From: Pavlovales sp. CCMP2436
Lineage: Eukaryota; Haptophyta; Pavlovophyceae; Pavlovales
DNA length: 14,501 nucleotides
Assembly: GCA_026770615.1 (NCBI GenBank)
Contig: MU631999.1
Span: 8,631 to 23,131, forward strand
Direction: 5' to 3'
The notes under the pieces were generated by a model, which searched no databases, was not told where the DNA came from, and was given only the letters and a program-made list of their open reading frames with translations. Positions 6,683 through 12,800 of this stretch are shown piece after piece (the stretch's first letter is position 1; each line of letters starts with the position of its first letter). Position numbers and translations under genes: made by a program.

Positions 6683-8055
6683 GCCGTGGTAAAGTCGACG
6701 GTGTGCGTGTTAATTGCTAGAAGACCTTCAATTTTTTGGGAGAGCATATCGGTCATATCTGCATGGCTGGTTACAGTGAATACTTCGCTGATTTTGCCCA
6801 TACAGCACCCAGGCTTTGCCAGGAATGGTGTCATACACTCATCGAATGCACGGGTATAGGCCTTTTCCTGATCCACGTTTATTATGTCCTCCCTCACTAT
6901 GCGTGGTTTTCGCTTGCGAAGGTCTACATCATCACCAACGAGCTCGACCTCCTGTCCTTCAGGTTCTTCAGGTTCACCCTGAAGGAAAGTATCGTAGAGC
7001 TCAAATCGACTCCGGCCAGTCAGCAGAACAGCGTTTATACAGGCACATATAATATCCGAACCATAATCGGTCGAATTTATAACGGCTGTTTTTATCTGCA
7101 GCTTCCACTTTTCCTCGCACCATACATTAAATGGTGTTTCAAGGGCGTACACAGTGCCATCGCTCCGCAGAATGCGCTGCGGGCAGCTGTGACTGCTACT
7201 GGGGTACGTTATCAGCGTGGGGTCGGACTGGTGCTCTTCATATTTGGCTGTCATTTCAGCCACATCCAGCTTGATAACATCGGTGCTCGTTGTGATAAAC
7301 CCAAGCGTTGCTGCGGTAAAGGCCTCGACGTGTGTTGGTGTGGCCAGGAGCATCTTTATGGGGGTCTTGATCACACCGTGTACCTTTCCAGTAATAGGAT
7401 TCGGATTATCGATGTGGAGGTATGCCCCGAACTTGGGGTACAGCGGCGAGATTCTCGTCAATGAGTTTGCTCCAGACAGCTGTACGATTTCCTTCATCGC
7501 GTGAATATCAGTGTGCTTTATTCCTCCACTGAGCTTCACACGGTCGTTGATAGCGAGCAGATCATCCGTTCTCTCTGTCACATTTTTAAGCTCTCGTTTG
7601 AGCCGACTTTTATCTTCGGTGTTTTTGGTATCACGAATCTCACCCGCTTTTGGGCGTCCCTTTGGCTGAATGGGCAGGAGACTAAGTTCTTGTTGTATTT
7701 CTTCTTGTTTGCTCGCAAGGCGATTATAAAACCCGGCGATCAGGCAGTTAACCGTGGGTGCATCTGCTATATTGAGATTTGAAGCGCTTGCGCCGCCTGT
7801 TGACGTGACATCGCTCACCTCGACCATTGTTATACGGCAATCCCTGATAGAAAATACCGTCCTATCCGAGAGTGTATTCGGTGTGATTTCAATTAAAGCC
7901 AGTGTCCTATCCCGATCGTCCTTGTAGAGTTGGAGGTCGCGGCGTTCGTCCGCCTCTGTATAGCGGAGATCCATTATACGCTTTAGGTCCTTTGCGGTTG
8001 TGAGCTTAACGCTGGCTTTCCTGGTGAATCCTAGATCCTCCTCGAGACCTCCCAC
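6601..8055 (-). CDS. Large hypothetical protein of virus-like block, probably broken at both ends
   Basis: A 484-codon open frame in DNA of about 50% GC; such a length is not expected by chance. The first codon taken here (8055) is GTG, the first in-frame ATG is at 7974, and the frame is open without any ATG upstream to about 8250. This suggests that the true N-terminus is the adjacent frame at 8175-8531, joined by a lost base. Features: charged, probably coiled-coil segment at 109-185; a region KFGAYLHIDNPNPITGKV (about 208-225); an acidic patch EPEEPEGQEVELVGDD (361-376); and VDQEKAYTRAFDEC (394-407). A D-x-x-K-A-Y-T motif occurs in proteins of large DNA viruses and their relatives and resembles family B polymerase motif A (DxxSLYP). 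No other polymerase motif is visible, so no function is assigned. Together with the flanking pieces the gene would have about 735 codons. Confidence 0.7.
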   Translation of the reverse strand: MGGLEEDLGFTRKASVKLTTAKDLKRIMDLRYTEADERRDLQLYKDDRDRTLALIEITPNTLSDRTVFSIRDCRITMVEVSDVTSTGGASASNLNIADAPTVNCLIAGFYNRLASKQEEIQQELSLLPIQPKGRPKAGEIRDTKNTEDKSRLKRELKNVTERTDDLLAINDRVKLSGGIKHTDIHAMKEIVQLSGANSLTRISPLYPKFGAYLHIDNPNPITGKVHGVIKTPIKMLLATPTHVEAFTAATLGFITTSTDVIKLDVAEMTAKYEEHQSDPTLITYPSSSHSCPQRILRSDGTVYALETPFNVWCEEKWKLQIKTAVINSTDYGSDIICACINAVLLTGRSRFELYDTFLQGEPEEPEGQEVELVGDDVDLRKRKPRIVREDIINVDQEKAYTRAFDECMTPFLAKPGCCMGKISEVFTVTSHADMTDMLSQKIEGLLAINTHTVDFTTACSEKIMEYLLSVTPDLNVTYVTAEKS

Positions 8056-8174
8056 TCGGTTTACAAGAACAGTAGCAACTGTTATATTTACTGATAGGGA
8101 TTCAAGCTGGCGTCTGACTGTTCTGAATGTTGTGCTGGTCTGAGCGCTGCATCGCCCATTGCCTGCTGCGTGCC

Positions 8175-8531
8175 TTAGTCGGCTGCGCTGGCTTGGGCGC
8201 CACCGCGCGTGCCGATGGATCTCCGGTAGATATCGTATGTTATGCCACTAGTCAACTGTGGAAATTTTGATTCTTGACCTCTAGGTACGTCCCATGCACT
8301 CACCCTCTGCACAACATAGCGGAGTGCACCAAAATGCTTGAGATTAATGCCTCGGTCCCTGTAATCGGTATGTTCAAAAAGAGTGGTGTACGTGTTATTG
8401 CGGCGAGCATTAGCATTGTTTTTTTCATCCCGTTCGACGCTGCGCATCATGCGATTGTAGGCTCTTTCGAATCCTGACTCGCTGTTTGGCAGGCGACGCA
8501 TCGATGGCGGGTCACCAGGTTCCATGTACAT
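8175..8531 (-). CDS. Hypothetical protein, likely N-terminal part of the 6601-8055 gene
   Basis: The frame starts with ATG-TAC-ATG at 8531, 14 bases after the stop of the preceding frame, and gives 118 residues: a charged N-terminus (MRRLPNSESGFERAYNRMMR), an asparagine/arginine-rich stretch, then INLKHFGALRYVVQRVSAWD and GITYDIYRRS. The last part (IGTRGGAQASAAD) has abrupt low complexity, and from about 8250 the frame of the large gene is also open. A single-base change there would fuse both. No family recognised. Alternatively it is a small separate gene. Confidence 0.5.
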   Translation of the reverse strand: MYMEPGDPPSMRRLPNSESGFERAYNRMMRSVERDEKNNANARRNNTYTTLFEHTDYRDRGINLKHFGALRYVVQRVSAWDVPRGQESKFPQLTSGITYDIYRRSIGTRGGAQASAAD

Positions 8532-8545
8532 GTTTCCACGAATAA

Positions 8546-8866
8546 TCAGGGTAAATCCACAGACAAACCGTAGGCTTCCAAAATCACTTCGTTTAGCGCA
8601 CCGATACGAAGATTGATATTGCGCATACGGGTTGCGGCGAGATTGTACCTCCGGGACCTGAGTTCGATCGCACTGGCCCTGTAAGGCACCATCGTAGTCA
8701 CCGGACCAGGACGAGCAACCGTGGACCGGGCGGCAGTGGGGCGGAGGCGGGAGGCACTTGTAAAGGGCGAGCCCGTAACTTGGATCCGAGGGGGGCGTTC
8801 TCCCATTCGCGAGCGGGCAGCGGCGATAAGACGGTCGGCCTGGGCATGAGAGATCGGGCTTGCCAT
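8546..8866 (-). CDS. Hypothetical 106-residue basic protein
   Basis: It begins at the ATG at 8866, just behind an AT-rich TATATA stretch (8875-8882), and stops 14 bases before the next frame on the same strand. The protein is arginine- and serine-rich (SASRLRPTAARSTVARPGPV), with a more regular C-terminal half (IELRSRRYNLAATRMRNINL, then RIGALNEVILEAYGL) that looks helical. No signal peptide, membrane segment or known domain was seen. Close packing with its neighbours and shared direction support a real gene in a compact virus-like unit; GC content is higher than in the large gene, so a chance open frame remains possible. Confidence 0.4.
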   Translation of the reverse strand: MASPISHAQADRLIAAARSRMGERPPRIQVTGSPFTSASRLRPTAARSTVARPGPVTTMVPYRASAIELRSRRYNLAATRMRNINLRIGALNEVILEAYGLSVDLP

Positions 8867-9116
8867 CTCAGAGAGCTATATACTCTAGGTGAGATTTTAA
8901 TTTGACCTGGATAACGCACTCCCCCTATTTCTGGTCGACCGAGGATTTTGGAGGATCCTGGGATCCGGGGGTCTGGAGGGTCTGGCTGGATCTTGGGGGG
9001 GTCGACCGGGGATTTGGAGGATCCTGGGGTCTGGGGTGTCTGGGGGGTCTGGCTGGATCTTGGGGTATCGACCGGGGATTTTGGAGGATCCTGGGGTCTG
9101 GGGGGTCTGGCTGGAT
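8867..9116. repeat. G-rich minisatellite, three units of about 66 bp (8934-9120)
   Basis: Units start at 8934 (67 bp), 9001 (66 bp) and 9067 (54 bp, shortened). Each begins with TCGACCG(A/G)GGATTT and goes on to GGAGGATCCTGGG and one to several GGTCTGG blocks. The plus strand is full of G-runs that could form G-quadruplexes. On the minus strand a proline-rich frame is open through the repeats, but this is a consequence of their composition. The 8867-8933 part is AT-rich and may carry the promoter of the gene to its left. Confidence 0.8.
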
Positions 9117-9416
9117 CTACCGGACGCATGCATTGTCCATCATCTCGAACGCCATTTCGATGCCAATATTACCATCGTGTGAGATTTTGAAGCGAGCTAC
9201 GCGTATTCTAACCTGCTCCCGGTAGCAAAGGCAGCATATTGTTGCGACCGTGACCAGACCAGTTCTCCGCCGACGGTGATTCATCTCGTCCGCGGTCTTT
9301 TTTTCTTCACACGACCGGCATATATACGTCCGTGAATCATCAGACAGGCCGCATCCGAGGCGAGGGCGAACCTTCATGTCGTAGCGACGAAGAAGAGGGG
9401 TCTCGACCGACATCAT
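9117..9416 (-). CDS. Small protein with two CxxC pairs (possible zinc ribbon)
   Basis: 99 residues starting with two consecutive ATG codons at 9416, preceded (minus strand) by AT-rich AAATAAAAATATC, a plausible promoter. The core is YICRSCEEKKTADEMNH (C33 and C36), a basic stretch of arginines, then ATICCLCYREQVR (C61 and C64). CxxC ... K ... CxxC with a basic segment between is the pattern of small zinc ribbons common in viral and mobile-element proteins and in some HNH nucleases. No H-N-H catalytic set is present, so only metal binding, and perhaps nucleic-acid binding, is suggested. The stop codon abuts the G-rich minisatellite. Confidence 0.5.
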   Translation of the reverse strand: MMSVETPLLRRYDMKVRPRLGCGLSDDSRTYICRSCEEKKTADEMNHRRRRTGLVTVATICCLCYREQVRIRVARFKISHDGNIGIEMAFEMMDNACVR

Positions 9417-9470
9417 CTTGCTTTTAAGGCTTACTTGATATTTTTATTTCAGTAAAACGCGTCCACCTGC

Positions 9471-9595
9471 CTCCACCGGGTTCCTCATGGCTCCACCGGG
9501 CTCCTCAGGGCTCCACCGGGCTCTTTCGTGGTCCACCCAGTCCACCCACCCCCCACCCAGTCTCCGTCGTCCACTCAGTCCACAAAGTCCACTTA
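9471..9595. repeat. CTCCACCGGG tandem repeats (20-bp and 9-bp units)
   Basis: A 20-bp unit starting CTCCACCGGG occurs at 9471, 9491 and 9511, with the second half drifting. Then the shorter word GTCCAC(C/T)CA is repeated to 9595. It fills the gap between two small genes and belongs to the same sequence theme as the arrays at 10.5 kb. Confidence 0.75.
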
Positions 9596-9829
9596 GGCCG
9601 CCAGTGCGAGCATCTCGAGAGCGAGCTCATGAAGGCGAGTCGTGGGCTTGGTCTCGTGAAGGAGCTTCATGATCGAGCGGCGGTTCTCGCAATCCAGGCC
9701 AGCACCAAAGACGTATCCGATGATCTTCACGGCCTCTCGATCGAGGCTTGTGGCTCCTTCCGACCCATCGGTCATGATCGTTATGGCCTCGTCCACCAGG
9801 GCGTCCATCTGAGGGCTCGTCGAGGACAT
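9593..9829 (-). CDS. Hypothetical 78-residue protein
   Basis: It starts at ATG 9829 and ends at 9593 inside the edge of the repeat array. The predicted protein is largely helical and mildly acidic: MDALVDEAITIMTDGSEG, then REAVKIIGYVFGAGLDCEN, then RRSIMKLLHETK and LHELALEMLALA. No known motif. It is the first frame of the leftward block, with short AT-rich sequence (GTTAAAGAG) about 20-30 bases before the start on the minus strand. Amino-acid composition is much more protein-like than that of the antisense frame. Confidence 0.4.
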   Translation of the reverse strand: MSSTSPQMDALVDEAITIMTDGSEGATSLDREAVKIIGYVFGAGLDCENRRSIMKLLHETKPTTRLHELALEMLALAA

Positions 9830-9920
9830 TATGCTTTACGGCTGATCGAGTCTCTTTAACTACCCATCATCGCACCGCCACGATCGCCCGCCCTCCCCCG
9901 CCTGGCCCTTCCCCGCCCTA

Positions 9921-9950
9921 CCTAGTCCTACCTAGTCCTACCTAGTCCTA
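9921..9950. repeat. Decamer CCTAGTCCTA, three perfect copies
   Basis: Three identical 10-bp units in a row, with partial units on both sides (9917-9953). Confidence 0.85.
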
Positions 9951-10112
9951 CCTCGCGCCGCCCGTCGTCCACATCGGCGCATGCGGCCCCGTCGCGCACC
10001 CCCGGCCTCCCCCCTCCCAGCCATTCCCGATTTCTGCAGACCCCAGAACTTCCCATTTTCGCGGGTTTTCGAGTTCCCGATTTTCGATGTCGCAACATGC
10101 ACTCACATCCAC

Positions 10113-10166
10113 CCATACCGCAACATACGGCCCCGTCGACCATACCGCAACATGCCGCCCCGCTCC
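10113..10166. repeat. 27-bp tandem duplication
   Basis: CCATACCGCAACAT followed by (A/G)C(C/G)GCCCCG occurs at 10113 and again at 10140. Related words (GCATGCGGCCCCGTCG at about 9978; CGCAACATGC at 10091) occur upstream, so this is a decayed repeat field. There is no coding evidence in 9830-10200. Confidence 0.7.
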
Positions 10167-10200
10167 GCCGCCCACCGCCACGCCGCCCGCCCGCCCCTGG

Positions 10201-10502
10201 AGCGCAACCTAAGGCCTTTTTTTCCGCCGCAAAAGCCGCCTAGGTGCCGCGGGACACGAATTAACTATACTCGTGCTACCGGGTCCGCCGGGCCGCCACC
10301 GGCCGCCTGGAGCGCGACATAAGGCCTTTTTTTCCGCCGCAAAAGCCGCCTAGATGCCCGCGGGACATGAGTTAACCATACTCGTGCCACCGGGTCCACC
10401 GGGCCCCCAGAGCGCGACCTAAGGCCTTTTTTTCCGCCGCAAAAGCCGCCTAGATGCCCGCGGGACATGAATTAACCATACTCGTGCCACCGGGTCCACC
10501 GG
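10201..10502. repeat. Three tandem repeats of about 92-110 bp
   Basis: Units start with AGCGC(A/G)AC at 10201 (110 bp), 10311 (100 bp) and 10411 (about 92 bp). Each holds an invariant block of about 34 bp, from TAAGGCCTTTTTTTCCGCC onwards, and ends with GTG(C/T)(C/T)ACCGGGTCC. Units 2 and 3 are nearly identical; unit 1 differs more and has an extra 10 bp near its end. The remainder is non-coding. Confidence 0.85.
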
Positions 10503-10640
10503 GGATCCACCTAGCTCCACCTAGCTCCACCTAGGCCCCCCCCCACCCTCCCTCCCTCCCTCCCTCCCCCCCCTCTACTGGGATCCACCGAGAATCGACC
10601 GAGATCCACCGAGATCCACCGAGATCCACCTAGCCCTGCG
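10503..10640. repeat. Low-complexity C-rich tract with decamer arrays
   Basis: CTAGCTCCAC occurs at 10511 and 10521, then poly-C and CCCT repeats (10535-10572), then GAGATCCACC three times exactly at 10601, 10611 and 10621, with a degenerate copy before them. The unit length is again 10 bp. Confidence 0.8.
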
Positions 10641-11213
10641 AAGATGCCACCAAGCCCACGCGGAAATCGACATGCAACTTAGAGAAACGCGCAGACTAAG
10701 GGATCCACCGAGCTCGACGATGATCCCCCCGGGCCAACGAAGGATTCGGAGAAATCGGGTTGTCGCCGAAGGCGATTAATACGTGTCCCGGCTCTCTTTG
10801 GTGGTGTACCACCACCCCGACTGCCAGGACTAATGTCTGTCGTCGACCAAGTCAGTGAGTGAACACCACCTGTTAAAACTTGCCATGCTGAGCCAATAAT
10901 GATAAGATTGATAATTTTATCCACTCGCGGTGCTCGAGAACATGGACGCCTGTACGTCCCTTATAACTATATAAAAATTATACATGCTAACTAATGAGAA
11001 TATTATTGTTATTAATATATTAAAGTTTATTTTTCTGCCGCTAAGAGTAAGACTAAATCTAAATATAACTAATTGGATTATAACTATAATATTATTTAGC
11101 TGAGGCTGAGCGGCAGACTGAGACGGTGGCCAGATCACATGATGATTGATGTGCATTCCCGCTCCCAGGGCGCCCGGGGGGTTACCCACTCGAGCGCGCA
11201 CTCCCAGGCGGGG
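10641..11213. other. Intergenic, AT-rich, downstream of the Myb-like gene
   Basis: No gene is supported. 10641-10850 has small hairpins (GGTGGT-GT-ACCACC at 10800-10813; TCGCC-GAA-GGCGA at 10763-10775). 10905-11110 is strongly AT-rich (TATATAAAAATTATAC, ATTATTGTTATTAATATATT), and CTGCCGCT at about 11034 has its complement at about 11109, so the AT-rich core could be bounded by short inverted repeats. The final 100 bases return to host GC and may hold the 3' UTR of the Myb-like gene. Confidence 0.5.
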
Positions 11214-12473
11214 TCAGGAACTCTCGTCGCCGCCGCCACCGTCGCCCGCCGTGGGGCTCTCGAAGCTGCGGTAGAGCGCGATCACCCGTGCGCGGAACGG
11301 CGCCGCGTCGCCCGAGTCGACTGACTTGCAGAGCAGCTGAAAGCGGCGGTGCGCGTTGCGCCCGAAGTTCTCCCACGTAACCTCGCTGGGGTCGCGCACG
11401 GCCGAGTGGTAGAGCGCCGAGACAAAGTCGAATGCGTCCATCTCCGAGCCGGGTAGCCCGCTGCCCGCCGTCTGAGAGAGGCGCTTCCACGCGGTGCGGC
11501 ACTGCTTGGCCGAGCGCCGGCCCATCTGCGCCGCGATCACCGCCCAGGGGATCGCGCCCTCGGAGCCCATCAGCTGCACGTCGGCGGAGCAGGCGTCGCT
11601 GATCAGCTTGAGCAGCTGCGCGTTCTCCTCGTCGCTCCACGCGCCCGTCACTCGGCCGGGCATCTCGAGCTCACGCCACTTGTCACGCACGTTGGTCCGC
11701 TCGCGCCTGAGCTCCTCGGCGATCACCTTCCACGTGTTGCCGTACTGCGACTGCAGCCGGCGCAGCCGGGTGACCTCCTCGTCCGTCCAGGCGCCCTTGT
11801 AGTTGCCCTCGTGGAAGTGGCGGCGGCAGTACTCGTAGCACGAGAGAAGCGTGCGCTCGGGCAGCGCCGAGCAGATGTCCATCCACTCGCCTTTTTTGGC
11901 GTTGGTCCCAAAGTCCTCGACGGTGGCGAAGTTGCCCGGGTGCGCGCGCAGCTGCGCCTCGATCGCGCGGCGCAGCGCTTCGTGCTCGTCGAGCGAGAAC
12001 TTGCCGCGCTTGAAGAGCACCTTGTCCTCCTTCCACGAGCGGACGCCCTGCACCCGCGCGCGCCTCGGACCGGCCGCCGCCGCCACCACCACCAGGTTGT
12101 TGCTGGCGGGCGCGGTGCGCTGCGGCGCCGCGACGAGCGCGGTCGCACGCGGTGGCGCGGGCGCCGCGCGGCTGGGCTCGTCCTCGCCCTCGCCCGCGCC
12201 CTCGTCCGCGCCCTCACCCTCACCCCGCGCGAGCCTGTGCTTCCGCTTTTCCTTCTTGTGCGCGCGCGCGTCCTCCACGGTCGGCACGCCCTCACCCTCG
12301 CGCTCGCCCTCGCCCTCGGTGCGCTCCGTGCGCTTCTCGCCCGGGCGCGCGCCCTCGTCCGCGCCCTCGCCCGCCTCCGTGCGCCTGCGCGCGTGCCGCT
12401 CGCACTTGACCTGCTTCTTGGCCTGCTTGCGCGCGCGCCCGTCCGCGTCGTCGCCGTCGGCAGGGGCGTCCAT
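11214..12473 (-). CDS. Myb-like DNA-binding protein of the TTF1/Reb1/DMTF1 type
   Basis: 419 residues, uninterrupted, from ATG 12473 to TGA 11214. The N-terminal third is low complexity, with alternating basic (KQAKKQVKCERHARRRTE) and glycine-glutamate stretches, probably disordered and nuclear. Three Myb/SANT-type repeats follow: about 153-217 (FKRGKFSLDEHEALRRAIE ... CYEYCRRHF), 226-268 (YKGAWTDEEVTRLRRLQSQ ... RDKWREL) and 276-333 (VTGAWSDEENAQLLKLI ... WAVIAAQMGRRSAKQCRTAW). The K-G-x-F/W-S/T-x-E-E openings and spaced tryptophans are visible. This degenerate multi-repeat arrangement, with a first repeat beginning KRGKFS, is the pattern of the rDNA terminator-binding factors TTF1 (animals) and Reb1 (yeast) and of DMTF1. 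Family is likely; role at rDNA is inferred. It is head-to-head with bystin. Confidence 0.8.
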   Translation of the reverse strand: MDAPADGDDADGRARKQAKKQVKCERHARRRTEAGEGADEGARPGEKRTERTEGEGEREGEGVPTVEDARAHKKEKRKHRLARGEGEGADEGAGEGEDEPSRAAPAPPRATALVAAPQRTAPASNNLVVVAAAAGPRRARVQGVRSWKEDKVLFKRGKFSLDEHEALRRAIEAQLRAHPGNFATVEDFGTNAKKGEWMDICSALPERTLLSCYEYCRRHFHEGNYKGAWTDEEVTRLRRLQSQYGNTWKVIAEELRRERTNVRDKWRELEMPGRVTGAWSDEENAQLLKLISDACSADVQLMGSEGAIPWAVIAAQMGRRSAKQCRTAWKRLSQTAGSGLPGSEMDAFDFVSALYHSAVRDPSEVTWENFGRNAHRRFQLLCKSVDSGDAAPFRARVIALYRSFESPTAGDGGGGDESS

Positions 12474-12800
12474 TGGGCGCTCAACTGCGGTCCCTCGCCT
12501 CCTTGCCTCCGTCTGTCAGCGGCGAACGGCCACACGCGCCGCACGATTTTTAAAACCAACATCGGCCCCGGCCGGAGCCGACGCCCGCGCGGGTCCGCGC
12601 GGCAGGTCCGCGCGGCAGTCCGCGCGGCAGGTCTGCGCGGCAGATCAACGGACGTGCGCGCTCTGTGCTCGTTTATCCCACGATCAGGCCTCCCTCTATT
12701 CCCGATGCCTCCGCCCTCAATCGATAAAATTTTAAACATATTAAATCGCGCTCTCAGAATCCACGCGCCGTCCGACCAAGGGAGGCTCGCACAGCACAAC
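12474..12800. promoter_or_regulatory. Shared divergent promoter region of Myb-like gene and bystin
   Basis: 327 bp separate the two start codons. AT-rich TATA-like words stand out against the GC-rich background at similar distances from each gene: TTTTAAAAAT (minus strand, 12546-12555), about 75 bases before the Myb start, and ATAAAATTTTAAA (12724-12736), about 65 bases before the bystin start. Between them lies a four-copy tandem repeat. The layout suggests co-regulation, but transcription starts are not known. Confidence 0.55.
12592..12642. repeat. Four tandem copies of GGTCCGCGCGGCA
   Basis: Copies at 12592, 12605, 12618 (one base shorter) and 12630 (one substitution). Each contains the self-complementary core CCGCGCGG. 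A palindromic core repeated about every 13 bp in a shared promoter is a reasonable candidate for a dimeric factor's binding sites. Confidence 0.75.

Noticed and set aside
6736..7464. Plus-strand frame of 242 codons across the virus-like block
   Set aside because: It is antisense to the 484-codon frame, which is twice as long and has a more protein-like composition and continuing neighbours on the same strand.
8698..9129. Minus-strand proline-rich frame with TPQTPQTP-like repeats
   Set aside because: It is produced by the G-rich minisatellite and overlaps the better-supported 8546-8866 frame.
9901..10640. CRISPR-like array
   Set aside because: The units are directly tandem without unique spacers of constant length, no cas genes are present and the genome is eukaryotic.
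10679..10924. 81-codon minus-strand frame
   Set aside because: It covers hairpins and the edge of decamer repeats, has no recognisable domain and crosses a sharp composition boundary.
11811..12800. Upstream extension of the bystin reading frame by about 330 codons
   Set aside because: It runs antisense through the Myb-like gene and has leucine/arginine/alanine-rich shadow composition. The family's usual length fits the ATG at 12801.
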